Positions 36,101 through 45,085 of a stretch of DNA of 64,000 nucleotides are shown here, piece after piece (position 1 is the stretch's first letter; each line of letters begins with the position of its first letter). Origin of the DNA: Myxococcales bacterium (lineage in GTDB: Bacteria; Myxococcota_C; UBA6777); assembly GCA_020632975.1 (NCBI GenBank), contig JACKEL010000008.1:266960-330959 (forward strand). Direction: 5' to 3'. The notes below the pieces were generated by a model. That model was not told the DNA's origin, did not search any database, and saw only the letters and a program-made list of their open reading frames with translations. The position numbers were made by a program, and so were the translations under genes.

Positions 36101-39100
36101 GACCTACACTTGGGACGATCGTTTCAATCGCTTTCCAGTCCAAGAAGAGATGACTGTCGGTGGACAGGTGCTCAAAGCCTCGACACGATGGGATTATCAG
36201 TACAACCAAGTCGTGGAGAGCACAGACAACAATGGTCAGATCACTTCCTATCGATACGATGTTTTTGGCCGACTGACGGCGGTCCTCAAGCCCGGGGATG
36301 CCACAGACAAACCATCGTCTCGTTATCGCTATGAAGTAAAAGCCCCGATTAGCCAAGTGATTCACGAGTCGATGTCTGCACCAAATGGCAACTATGACCG
36401 TCAAGTGGTCCAGTGTGTCGATGGGCAAGGACGCTTGCTTGCAAATGCCAGTTTGATCGGCCCAGGGCAGTATCAGATATTTTCTCACACGGAATACAAC
36501 CGACTCAATGGCGCGGCGATCTTGTGGAACAGCTACGTCCACAGCCAACCTTGCGCCTTTACAGCACCGCCAGGGACTCCCCAAACAGAACAGTTTTTCG
36601 ATGGCCTGAATCGATTGCTCAAAAAGGTCCATCCAGACGGGAGTTTCGAGCGCAATGTGTATCAGCCTTTCATTCGACTCGAGTACGACGAAGAAGACAA
36701 CGACCCCAACTCACCGCACTTTGACACTCCCAAGACCCAGATCATGGATGGCCAAGCGCGTTTGATTGAAGAGATCGTCCTCCCCAAAAAAGGCGAGCCA
36801 CAAAGCACAAAGTTCCGCTACACCACGCTCAATGTGTACAACCGACCGATGGTCTTGGAAGTCACGTACCCCAACGGCAGCAAAAAGACCAACACCTTTG
36901 ACCTGATCGGCAGCTTGCAAAAGATTACAGATCCCGACCGCAGCGAGATCACCTTTACACGAGGGGATCGATACCAACTGTCCCAACAAACGGATGCCCG
37001 AGGCAAGCAACAACTCTTTACCTACGATGAGATCGGTCGTTTAAAAACCGTCCAAAACAAAGATGAGCCGCAAAGCCTCGTCACTTACACCTACGACACC
37101 CCACAAGCAGAACTCCCCACGGCAACCAACGTCCTCGGACGTCTCGCCAAAGTCGAATATCAAACGGGCGCTTATCTGTTCTCTTACAATGTTCGCGGCG
37201 AGATCGAACAACAACGCCAGATCTTGCATGGGGTCAACTTTGACTCGATGTACGCTTACACACTCGACGGGATGTTGCTCAAGCAGATCACCCCAGATGG
37301 AAAAGAGTTTACGATCCAGCGCGATGCGTCGGGCCAAATCCTCGGGATGTCGGGCATCATCAACAAGATCGTCTATGGTTCCAATGGAGCCCTCGCCTCA
37401 TGGGAAGCAGCCAACGGTATCGTCACAAAGTACACATACAACGACCGTTTGTGGCCAACCCAAATCGATGTCAAAAATGGCGAGATCTTACAAATCAACT
37501 ATACCTACGATCGATACGGCAACATCAAAGATCTCAAACAAGTTCACGGAACACAAAACTTCCAGCATACCTACCAATACGACGATCTTTATCGCTTGAC
37601 CCAAGCCAGCCTGCTCGGCGGACAAGAAACACTCAGCTATCAGTTCGATATCTTGGGCAACTTCACGGCGAAGTCCTCTTCGCTTGCAGACAAAAGCCCC
37701 GCACATGTCGGCAATTACACCTTCGACCCCAAGCAGATCCATGCCGCAACCACCGCAGGAACCCTCAAGCTCAGTTATGATGTTGCGGGCAATGCGCTGC
37801 AACGTGGCGATCTCTCGATGACTTGGGACGCACAAGGCCGTCGCTTGGAAACCCAACGCAACAACCAAACCGTAATGCGTTCTTGGTATGGCTCAGGCGA
37901 TGCGCAGGTGATCAAAGAAGCAAACGGACTCCACACCTTCTACGTCAGCGACAACATCGAGATCCGCGAGGGTGTCCCCGCGATGTACATCAAGCTTGCA
38001 GATGCTCGCATCGCTTCCGTCACCATGCCAAAGTTGAAGAGTGTCTTTTTCGATGATCTCGCCCCATCGACCGAGCAAAGCAACACCATGACTCCGCAAC
38101 CAGATGGTCAGATCAGCGCGGGCGATGCTTGGCTTTATCATGGTGCGCGCCAAAAGATCCTCACAGTCCCCACCAAAACGCGACCTGTCGATCTCGACCT
38201 TACACGTGACATGTTGCAGGCCAGCGTTGACAGACTCCTCGATGGCGATACACCCCAAACCCGCTATTACCACAATGATCACTTGCACTCTGTCCGCGCC
38301 ATCACGGACGAAAAAGGCCAAGTGGTCGGGCGTTCGCACTACTATCCTTACGGACAAGTGCGCGAACAAAGCGGCGAGTTGCCCGCCTATAGCTACATGG
38401 GCGCAGAACTCGAAAAGGAAACAGGCTTCTTGCGCTTTCACAGCCGCAGCCTCGATCCCAAGACAGGACGCTGGTTGCGACCCGACCCAGCCTTCGAGCA
38501 GATCGGCGCCAACAACGACGAATGGAACAGCTATGGCATGGTGCAAAGCAACCCCATCCGTATGCGCGAAGTCGGCGGAACCATGAGCAACGACGGTATC
38601 GTCCACTTCTCCAATGACTCACACGTCCAAGATGGCCTCAACATCGGCCTTCCCGCAGCGATCTTTGTCCTTGGCAGCGCAGCCTACCTCACCTACAGCT
38701 TCAAAGTCGCCAAACGAGACTACGGTGGTCCCAAAGAGCAGAAAAGGATGGGGGGTCTTTCAAAAATAGGCATGGTCGCAAGCAACGTTTCTTTTGGGTT
38801 GTCGCTTGCGGCTTTGGGGATGCAGCAATATCGCTCCAATGAAACCGCGGTCAACGCGCTGAATTACGCGGCGCTTGGCTTGGCGACAGTGGCCGAAGGA
38901 CTCAACGTTTACCGCGCCTTCAGAAAACACGACGTCGCCAAAAAAGGTGGAGCGCGTATCATTGGACCCGCCACCGCGACCGCTTCTGCGGTGTCTGGGG
39001 TGGGTCAAATCGTAGGGATCGCACTCATCGGATTTAGCCAACCCAACGAAGTACAAGTCGCCGTAGGGCTCGCAGCATCCGCCGCCTCGACGCTCGCCTC

Positions 39101-39299
39101 TTCCTTTTTGATGACTCGATTGCAGGATGCCAAAAAACGCGCAGATGGCGTACTTTCGCTTGGTGGACGCAACTCTTTCACGGACCATCTCAAGACCAAA
39201 AACTTCTTTGGGTTCTCCACCGCCGCAGCCCCACAAGCTCCCGCCGCACAAAGCACCCGACGAAGAGGATCCAGTGCAGGAAAGATCAGAAGAAAGTAA
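33186..39299 (+). CDS. secreted SpvB/RHS-repeat protein
   Basis: 2037 aa. Signal peptide (FLIFLFFFSIHFSVHA). N-terminal SpvB-like domain (ISVVYSSSAGAGMMGIGWNL). Several FG-GAP/VCBS-type repeats with DxNGDG motifs follow (DMNGDGLPD, DFNGDGYTD, DINGDGLMD, DINGDGLAD). A TcB-like middle and a long series of YD/RHS repeats (YDVFGRL, YDEIGRL, YDRYGNI, DAQGRR) come next. The RHS core-associated domain ends at LDPKTGRWLRPDPAFEQIG near residue 1775. The last 250 residues carry three or four hydrophobic segments and a basic tail, with no recognised toxin domain. It combines TcB features with a Sec signal. Whether it is a toxin or a structural surface protein is open. Confidence 0.9.
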   Translation: MRSTQRFLIFLFFFSIHFSVHAQSSSGVAPNVLVLPTGPGSISGMGENVQANLNMGLMSYPVKIIVPKGRGTATPTISVVYSSSAGAGMMGIGWNLNAGGSVERLTVRGLPTYTNADQFYAGGELVKIPNSTVYRARMESGFVRYQWIQQDANDQKGYWLAEYPDGSKGYYGADSKGQIVSTSQVVGLKGTFRWELVTFVDRNGNRVEYTYTKDASQTYLDQISWVFDAQNTPLYQVNFSYESRPDPISDGKPGFDMQTKQRLKELVINSDGKRFRSYKFTFEDATGLSRLIKVERFGRDGTSRYPIAFNMKYSDATFSPQNSRLVQMPTALGINFGNGDADFIDMNGDGLPDVVNTAPAAHRFFINQLTLTPDLKQDKHDFPAALAKDNPNPINAKTSTPSVQLMDFNGDGYTDLVDAVGKKIYINLGNSKWEDASQSLVSFPVTQGDPNIRFFDYNGDKKIDIIRSDGTGTSYWINDGKGSWTAVTGDTNIGRSFSTDRLRLIDINGDGLMDVVHITSSSLRYRKYLGYGKWSDWIDMTVPGIDQYPLSTQAQFSDINGDGLADMVAFLGTSIVYFVNKNGMAFEAGTQLQKFEGIDLPDSTQSSIRIADMNGNGSRDIVWIDSSGKVTYLELFNKRPNLMTEISNEIGQRINIEYGSSVYFYLRDQVCDKAKDAACSGPWLNKMPMPFTLVTKIATWSSRSDKPTDQAQPAAEERPQIQTVYYHNGFYDGNEKKFRGFRHVETLFDGDASVGARKEEIKYDVGDTDSYFHGLLLEQTISDNQGKIFQQIRKNWKECDVALGTVDGKTLTPPVRFICPSTQEFTEIEGENDPNKWRIRFNEYVHDGFGNIVQMNALGEKAKQGDEQYTASEFITPQDPNSPTAKWFLRATQRVRHCEAPPQGNNNCAEILYFFDGPAFTGLAAGQIEKGNITRIRMRREIGKDVWLEPHLKEYDTYGNVIRSKDISGNTRTYTWDDRFNRFPVQEEMTVGGQVLKASTRWDYQYNQVVESTDNNGQITSYRYDVFGRLTAVLKPGDATDKPSSRYRYEVKAPISQVIHESMSAPNGNYDRQVVQCVDGQGRLLANASLIGPGQYQIFSHTEYNRLNGAAILWNSYVHSQPCAFTAPPGTPQTEQFFDGLNRLLKKVHPDGSFERNVYQPFIRLEYDEEDNDPNSPHFDTPKTQIMDGQARLIEEIVLPKKGEPQSTKFRYTTLNVYNRPMVLEVTYPNGSKKTNTFDLIGSLQKITDPDRSEITFTRGDRYQLSQQTDARGKQQLFTYDEIGRLKTVQNKDEPQSLVTYTYDTPQAELPTATNVLGRLAKVEYQTGAYLFSYNVRGEIEQQRQILHGVNFDSMYAYTLDGMLLKQITPDGKEFTIQRDASGQILGMSGIINKIVYGSNGALASWEAANGIVTKYTYNDRLWPTQIDVKNGEILQINYTYDRYGNIKDLKQVHGTQNFQHTYQYDDLYRLTQASLLGGQETLSYQFDILGNFTAKSSSLADKSPAHVGNYTFDPKQIHAATTAGTLKLSYDVAGNALQRGDLSMTWDAQGRRLETQRNNQTVMRSWYGSGDAQVIKEANGLHTFYVSDNIEIREGVPAMYIKLADARIASVTMPKLKSVFFDDLAPSTEQSNTMTPQPDGQISAGDAWLYHGARQKILTVPTKTRPVDLDLTRDMLQASVDRLLDGDTPQTRYYHNDHLHSVRAITDEKGQVVGRSHYYPYGQVREQSGELPAYSYMGAELEKETGFLRFHSRSLDPKTGRWLRPDPAFEQIGANNDEWNSYGMVQSNPIRMREVGGTMSNDGIVHFSNDSHVQDGLNIGLPAAIFVLGSAAYLTYSFKVAKRDYGGPKEQKRMGGLSKIGMVASNVSFGLSLAALGMQQYRSNETAVNALNYAALGLATVAEGLNVYRAFRKHDVAKKGGARIIGPATATASAVSGVGQIVGIALIGFSQPNEVQVAVGLAASAASTLASSFLMTRLQDAKKRADGVLSLGGRNSFTDHLKTKNFFGFSTAAAPQAPAAQSTRRRGSSAGKIRRK

Positions 39300-39366
39300 T
39301 CACCCAAAGCAACGCAAAACACTCGTTTCTTTGCACAAGAGATACGCCCCGAAAGGAATGGATAGA

Positions 39367-39828
39367 ATGCCACAACGATCCCTTCGCCAAATCGCCCTTC
39401 TCTTCTTTGGGATGCTCGCCTTTTCGTGGGCGCAGTGGGGTTGCCCCAACAACACAACTCCTACGGATGGAGGCACACAGTCTGACCAACCTCCGCAACT
39501 CACGTCCTGTTCGGCAGGATCAGCGTGTCTGCGCGTTGCCACCCCTGGCGTCCGAAGCTGCGACATCCTTCTGACGCATGGGACAGCCAACTTTACGGCT
39601 CCGCAAGTGACCTTTGATGCCGCAATTCTCGGACAGTTCAAGTTCAAAGACAAACGCATCGCCCTCTCTTGGATCATGCAAGCTGACGCAGACCCCGATC
39701 CCAGCAAGTTTGTGAGCACCCTCCAAATCACAGGTGCCACCAAAGATCTCACCCTCACCACGGCTATCTGCTACGACCGCAAAGGCGCCAAGATCGACAA
39801 ACCTGACGTCACACTCCAAACCCCCTAA
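39367..39828 (+). CDS. putative small lipoprotein
   Basis: 153 aa from ATG 39367, with GAAAGGA nine bases upstream; ATG 39358 is in frame but too close to that site. The N-terminal hydrophobic segment ends in WAQWGC, a loose lipoprotein site, followed by a Thr/Asp/Gln-rich linker. The remaining 100 residues contain a single-domain beta-rich region (NFTAPQVTFDAAILGQFKF, LTTAICYDRKG). It starts 67 nt after the RHS gene on the same strand and could be co-transcribed. No immunity-protein family recognised. Confidence 0.68.
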   Translation: MPQRSLRQIALLFFGMLAFSWAQWGCPNNTTPTDGGTQSDQPPQLTSCSAGSACLRVATPGVRSCDILLTHGTANFTAPQVTFDAAILGQFKFKDKRIALSWIMQADADPDPSKFVSTLQITGATKDLTLTTAICYDRKGAKIDKPDVTLQTP

Positions 39829-40094
39829 TCAACGGCCTCTTCGCCCTCTACTTCTCTCCTTGCCTCCCTCCGCTTTTTCCAGCATCCTAGACCTTCCCGT
39901 GCAAAATCCCTCTAGGATCGTGGAGAATCGCTCATCTCTCTTTCCATACCTAGAAGCAAAAAGATGGAACCATCCATTTTCACTAGTGATTTCCTCACAA
40001 CACCATCTAGGAACTTTCTTTGCAAAAGGTCAAAGCAAACAACAGACACCTTCGACAACTGACACCAACCACCTCAAAAGCTTCGGAGTTTTTC
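39829..40094. other. short intergenic region
   Basis: 265 bp with no convincing frame. The pair TCCTAGA / TCTAGGA (39886-39914) could form a weak hairpin beyond the lipoprotein gene. I see nothing else to support. Confidence 0.3.
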
Positions 40095-40943
40095 ATGCGC
40101 CAAAGATATCTCCTCCAACTTTCCGTATGGATGGGCTTGTTCGTGCTTTCTCCATCGACAAGCTACGCCAAAAAATGCTGGAAGATCTGCGTATCTACCA
40201 AGATCAAGTTCGAGCGAAAGTGCAAAAAGATCCTTGGCAAAAAGGTGTGTGTCAAAGTCCCTAGCGCGAAATGTAAAAAGCAAAAAGAGCTTTGTCTCCC
40301 CATCAAAAACAAGGTCAAAGGCAGCCCACCCCACGACAACAACGCCGAAAAGAAGTGGCTCAAGAAACTCCCCAGACTCACAGCCCAAGATCTCCAAGCG
40401 GGTGACATCTTGCTGAAAAAGTCTTTCAAAGACAGCAAGGTGCGCATCATGCAAACAGCCTATCCTGCGTTCTTTACGAGCGGTTCCAACTGCACAAGCC
40501 ACGCGATCCTTTATCTAGGCAACGGCATGGTCGCTGAAGCCTCGGGAGAAGCAGGAAAAACACGCATCGTCCCCCTCCATACGGACATGGATGTTGTCGT
40601 TTGGCGCCCCAAAGATCGCCAACATGCCGCAAGTGCAGTGAGTGTCGCTCGATGGATCGTCGGGAAAAAAGTAAAGTACTCGCGAGAGCACTGCCTTGGC
40701 TCCCCTTTCCACATGGTCAACTGGGGTCCGCTGTCCAAAAAACGCCATGAACAGATCACCAAGCGACAACTCCCGCACAAAGAGATGATGTGCTCTGAGA
40801 TGGTGATCTTTTCTTTCCAAGGACGCGCACAAAAGCCGCTGATCAAACTGGATGCGAAGTTTACTCCGCCCGTCGTGCTGGAGGATTATCTCTACCGCCA
40901 CCAAAAAGACTTCCAGTTCCTTGGTTTCCTCCCCCGCAAATAA
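40095..40943 (+). CDS. secreted permuted papain-fold (NlpC/P60-like) enzyme
   Basis: 282 aa from ATG 40095, with GGAG six bases upstream. Signal peptide (WMGLFVLSPSTSYA), then a Lys/Cys-rich segment with six cysteines. The catalytic domain begins at LQAGDILLKKS. It has His136 in SHAILYLGNGMVAEAS and Cys233 in MMCSEMVIFSF, the His-before-Cys order of circularly permuted NlpC/P60 (YiiX-like) enzymes. Members act on peptide or lipid amide/ester bonds. Likely cell-wall or lipid target; specificity unknown. Confidence 0.78.
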   Translation: MRQRYLLQLSVWMGLFVLSPSTSYAKKCWKICVSTKIKFERKCKKILGKKVCVKVPSAKCKKQKELCLPIKNKVKGSPPHDNNAEKKWLKKLPRLTAQDLQAGDILLKKSFKDSKVRIMQTAYPAFFTSGSNCTSHAILYLGNGMVAEASGEAGKTRIVPLHTDMDVVVWRPKDRQHAASAVSVARWIVGKKVKYSREHCLGSPFHMVNWGPLSKKRHEQITKRQLPHKEMMCSEMVIFSFQGRAQKPLIKLDAKFTPPVVLEDYLYRHQKDFQFLGFLPRK

Positions 40944-41009
40944 TCCTCGAAACGAAAAAAACCCCTCCTTTGTCCCTTATTTTATGCCCCTTTTTTCGCA
41001 CCCAGCGTT

Positions 41010-41435
41010 CTATACTTTCCCTTTGATTCCCACGTACTTCCATCGCCCTTCATGTTTGCGAAAAACACTGTGTTCATCCAACAAAACAGGTTTTCCTGCT
41101 TGGCGCAGATGTGCATGAAAGTGCACAAATCCTTGTTCTCCCTCTTCTGAATCCTCCAAGACTTCGAGCTTTTCAAAGACCGTACTTCTTCCAAAGTCCT
41201 CGATACTTTCGCGCCAAGCTACAAGATCCTTTTCCCACATAGGCCCGTCAGGATGGGTTGTTTCGATGATGTAATCCGCCAGCCCTGCGGCGTACGCAGC
41301 ATAGCGAGAACGCATCAACAACACAGGCGAAGGAGGAAGCATACCTTTGTGCACATGATGGTAATTTGCACAGCACTTTTTGTATTTTTTTCCACTACCA
41401 CAAGGACACGGATCATTCGGAAGAATCGAGGCCAT
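41010..41435 (-). CDS. YchJ-family SEC-C motif protein
   Basis: 141 aa from ATG 41435, nine bases after AGGAG; an ATG at 41444 is too close to that site. The N-terminal SEC-C zinc motif DPCPCGSGKKYKKCC is followed by an NTF2-like domain (RSRYAAYAAGLADYIIETTHP and a W-x-Y near the end). This is the usual YchJ layout and length. Function not established for the family. Confidence 0.88.
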   Translation of the reverse strand: MASILPNDPCPCGSGKKYKKCCANYHHVHKGMLPPSPVLLMRSRYAAYAAGLADYIIETTHPDGPMWEKDLVAWRESIEDFGRSTVFEKLEVLEDSEEGEQGFVHFHAHLRQAGKPVLLDEHSVFRKHEGRWKYVGIKGKV

Positions 41436-41550
41436 CAGAGACATCTCCTACCAGAAAAGAATTCAATGCACCGCATACCTGATCACCAGCGACCCTCGAC
41501 AGGCCCTGAAGGAAACAGGCATTTTTCTCTCTTGTGTAGGAAGATGGCTT

Positions 41551-44500
41551 TTAACGCAAGATCCGACGGATACAGTGATTGATGCGATCGCCCACATACA
41601 GATTTCCTTGCGCATCGATGGCGATGCCAAAAGGATCGCTAAACTGGGCTTGTCCAAGTGCCCCATCTTGGAATCCTGCAACCCCCGTCCCTGCAAGCGT
41701 TGAGACTTTTCCTGTGGTATCGATTTGACGGATACGCTCGTTGTTTTGATCCACCACGAAGAGATTGCCTTGTGCATCCAAGACCAACGACGCAGGTCGA
41801 TCAAACTCTGCTTGCAGTCCAGGGCCATCGCTGTATCCGCTGCTTCCCGTCCCTGCAATCGTGGAGAGAACCCCTTGGGTATCGATCTTTCGGATGCGAT
41901 GGTTTCCTCGATCTGCGATATACAAGTTTCCTTGGGCATCAAAAGCCATACCATGAGGCGAATCAAAACGCGCTGTCGCGATCGGCCCATCTTGGAAACC
42001 TCGATCACCAGATCCTGCATACGTCGTGACTTTCCCCGTTGCATCGATCTTTCGGATCACATGATTCCCACTATCCGCGATGTATAGGTTGTCTTGCGCA
42101 TCAATCGCGATGCCATAAGGCTCGTTAAACTGGGCTGTTGTCCCCATCCCATCGACAAGCCCAGCGGTATCTTGCCCCGCAAAAGTCGTAACATTCCCCG
42201 AGGCATCGATCTTTCGGATACGATGATTGTCGCGATCCGTCACAAAAAGCTCACCTTTGCTATTGGCCACGATTCCATACGGACTATCAAATAGCGCTTG
42301 GTTCCCAGGACCATCCAAAAAGCCCGCAGAACCGAACCCTGCGATGGTCGAGACCTCACCCGCAGGGGTGATCTTGCGGATGGCGTGGTTGTCTTCGTCT
42401 GTAACGTAGAGATCGCCTGTTTTGCTAAAGAACAAGCCAGAAGGCGAGTTAAAGAGGGCTTCGTTGATGGGACCATTTGCAAAGCCTTTGTTTGGACCGC
42501 CAGACAAAGTGCTCAATTGGAGCGCTGTATCAACTTTTCGGATACGGTTGTTATCAAGGTCCGCGATCAACAAGTCGCCATTGGACAAAAAGACGAGATC
42601 TACGGGCACATTGAATGTCCCTGTCTTGGCATCGCCATCTTGCGCCCCCGCGCTACCACTGCCAGCATACGTCGTAACATCTCCATTGGTGTCGATCTTG
42701 CGGATCTGATGGCTTCCTTCGTCCGCCACGTAAAGATTCCCTTTGGCGTCCAAAGCGATCCCACGGGGCCGATCGAACTGTGCCATCAAAGCAGGGCCAT
42801 CTTTCGAACCTTGCGTGCCATCTCCTGCCAAGGTGCTAACTTCCCCAGCAGCGGTGATCTTACGAACGACAGCATTCCCATAATCGGCCACGTAGACATT
42901 CCCTTGATCATCCACCGCGATACCATGAGGCTTCGCAAAACGAGCTTGGGCCCCAACGCCGTTGACGAGTCCGCTCTTTCCTGTCCCCGCAACCGTCGTG
43001 ACATTGCCCGATGTATCGATCTTTCGGATGCGGTGGTTTTCGCGATCTGCGACATACAGACTTCCATCTTTTCCAAAAGCGATGCCATAAGGCGTATCAA
43101 ACTGCGCTTGGTTTGCGGGTCCATCAGCAAAACCAGACTTCCCAGTCCCCGCAAAGTCCACGACGCGCCCCATCCCATCGATCATTCGGATGAGATGATT
43201 TCCGCGCTCTGCAAAAAAGATGCGCCCTTGCCCATCTACCGCGATCCCTGAAGGGCTGTCCAAGTCCGCTTTGGAAGCTGGGCCATTCGCGTAACCTTCT
43301 TTCCCAGTTCCAGCGATGGTCGTGACATTGCCCTTGGTATCGAGCTTACGGATGCGATGATTCTCACGATCTGCGATATACACGTTCCCTTGGGCGTCGA
43401 CAGCGATCGCACAGGGGCCAAGGTAGCGTGCAAAACTGGCCTCTCCATCACGCCACGGGGGTTGGCCTGCCAAAGTCTCGACCACAGGGCGCTCTTGGCA
43501 CTGTCCACTGATACAAACTTGGTTTTGGATACAGGCTTGTTGGCACTGTCCACAGTGCGCTTCATCGCGCAGCAAATCAACGCACGCTCCACCGCAACGA
43601 CGCTGTCCTATCGGGCAATTCGAGGGCACGCATGTGCTATCTTTGCAATACTCTGTTGGCGCACAAGCCTTGTCACAGCCCCCACAGTGTTTGTCATTGT
43701 TTTTTAGATCGACGCAAAACTCCCCACAGCGCAGGGTTTCAGCAGGACACTTGTCTGTGCAAAGACCCTCGCTGCAACTTTGGTTGCGAGGGCAAACAAA
43801 GTCGCACTGTCCGCAGTGACGAAGATCCGTTTGTGAGTCCACACAAGCCCCGCTACATCGCAAACGACCTGAGCCACAAACGCATGTTCCAGCCTCGCAG
43901 CGTTCGTCAGGAGCGCATGCTTTACCGCAGCCCCCACAGTGCAATGAGTCCGTCTGGAAGTTCACACATCCGCCAAAGCAGATCTCGGGTGTTGCGGCAG
44001 GACAGCTAGCAACGCATCCTGTCGAAGAACAAAACTGGCCATTTTCGCAGACTTTACCGCACGCTCCGCAAGACTGTTGGTTGGTCTTGAGGTCCACACA
44101 CTTTCCGTTGCAGTCCGTGAGTCCCTGCGAACACTCGCATTTTCCCTTGACGCAAGCTTGTCCTGACGCACAGGCCTGACCACAAGCCCCGCAGTGTTGG
44201 GGGTTATGTTGCTCATCCACACAACCACCCAAACAAACTGTAGGGGTCGCCTCTGGACAAGCCGCAACACACGTCCCTTTCGAGCAAACCTGACCTTGCG
44301 AGCAAGCTTGACCACAGGCCCCACAATGCGCGCCATTGGCCTGAAGATCGATACACTCTTGCCCACAACGAGACTGTCTTGGCGAGCACGCAAGCTCACA
44401 CACCCCTTGTTTGCAGAGTTGTCCTTCTGCGCAAGGTTGGCTGCAAGCGCCGCAGTGTCGGACATCTTCGTTCAGATCGACGCAGTCCGCCCCACACTTG

Positions 44501-44862
44501 CTTCGAGGGGCATTGCATGAAGCAGCGACCTTACAAGCGCCACCTTCGCAGCTCTGCCCAGCAGCGCAGGCTTTGCCACACCCACCACAGTGAGAGCCAT
44601 TCTTGGTGATATCCACGCAGTCGAGGCCACAGCGCGTATCGCCCGTCTTGCAAACACAAGCGCCTGCAAGACACACCTCACTTCCACCCGCGCACTCGCT
44701 ATCCTTTTGGCAGGGGCCTTTTTCTGCGGGACAAGCGGACAAAAACAACAGCGCTGTCCACCCCAACAACAAAAAGACCAGCTTACTCATCCGCCAAAAA
44801 GACCAGTTTTCCGACGATTTGAGAGGTGAAGACTTGACCAAGAAACGCTCTTGAAAGCTCAT
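41551..44862 (-). CDS. lipoprotein with nine Cys-rich repeats and twelve NHL repeats
   Basis: 1103 aa from ATG 44862, with GGAG seven bases upstream. ATG 44790 would place the signal (LVFLLLGWTALLFLSAC, lipobox LSAC) at the very N-terminus and is a fair alternative. Nine units of the form RCG-x2-CVDL-x6-HCGxCGxxC-x3-QxC follow, about 36 residues each with eight or so Cys. Then come twelve NHL units (LYVADRENHRIRKID, TTVAGTGKSG), enough for two six-bladed beta-propellers. Probably a surface-anchored protein that binds protein or carbohydrate partners. Divergent from the BASS transporter. Confidence 0.88.
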   Translation of the reverse strand: MSFQERFLVKSSPLKSSENWSFWRMSKLVFLLLGWTALLFLSACPAEKGPCQKDSECAGGSEVCLAGACVCKTGDTRCGLDCVDITKNGSHCGGCGKACAAGQSCEGGACKVAASCNAPRSKCGADCVDLNEDVRHCGACSQPCAEGQLCKQGVCELACSPRQSRCGQECIDLQANGAHCGACGQACSQGQVCSKGTCVAACPEATPTVCLGGCVDEQHNPQHCGACGQACASGQACVKGKCECSQGLTDCNGKCVDLKTNQQSCGACGKVCENGQFCSSTGCVASCPAATPEICFGGCVNFQTDSLHCGGCGKACAPDERCEAGTCVCGSGRLRCSGACVDSQTDLRHCGQCDFVCPRNQSCSEGLCTDKCPAETLRCGEFCVDLKNNDKHCGGCDKACAPTEYCKDSTCVPSNCPIGQRRCGGACVDLLRDEAHCGQCQQACIQNQVCISGQCQERPVVETLAGQPPWRDGEASFARYLGPCAIAVDAQGNVYIADRENHRIRKLDTKGNVTTIAGTGKEGYANGPASKADLDSPSGIAVDGQGRIFFAERGNHLIRMIDGMGRVVDFAGTGKSGFADGPANQAQFDTPYGIAFGKDGSLYVADRENHRIRKIDTSGNVTTVAGTGKSGLVNGVGAQARFAKPHGIAVDDQGNVYVADYGNAVVRKITAAGEVSTLAGDGTQGSKDGPALMAQFDRPRGIALDAKGNLYVADEGSHQIRKIDTNGDVTTYAGSGSAGAQDGDAKTGTFNVPVDLVFLSNGDLLIADLDNNRIRKVDTALQLSTLSGGPNKGFANGPINEALFNSPSGLFFSKTGDLYVTDEDNHAIRKITPAGEVSTIAGFGSAGFLDGPGNQALFDSPYGIVANSKGELFVTDRDNHRIRKIDASGNVTTFAGQDTAGLVDGMGTTAQFNEPYGIAIDAQDNLYIADSGNHVIRKIDATGKVTTYAGSGDRGFQDGPIATARFDSPHGMAFDAQGNLYIADRGNHRIRKIDTQGVLSTIAGTGSSGYSDGPGLQAEFDRPASLVLDAQGNLFVVDQNNERIRQIDTTGKVSTLAGTGVAGFQDGALGQAQFSDPFGIAIDAQGNLYVGDRINHCIRRILR

Positions 44863-45085
44863 CGCGTCGCTCCAGAAGTGTGGGTCCCAACCATTGCTAC
44901 ATTTGAAAGAAACATCTTAAAAACGTAGTCGACATCTCACGACAAAGACAAGGATGCACAAGCAAAAGAACCACTTTTTCTCACCAAGTCCCTCCATGCA
45001 TAAATTGCATAAAGGCCCTTTTTCCCAAAGGCAAAGTCGCGTATGGTCTTCCTTTCCAACAGAATACAGAGGAGGGTTTTTTCGC

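Noticed and set aside
38104..38622. Frames on both strands inside the RHS core region, considered as a separate immunity gene
   Set aside because: They lie within the intact 2037-aa reading frame and lack start sites and domain features.
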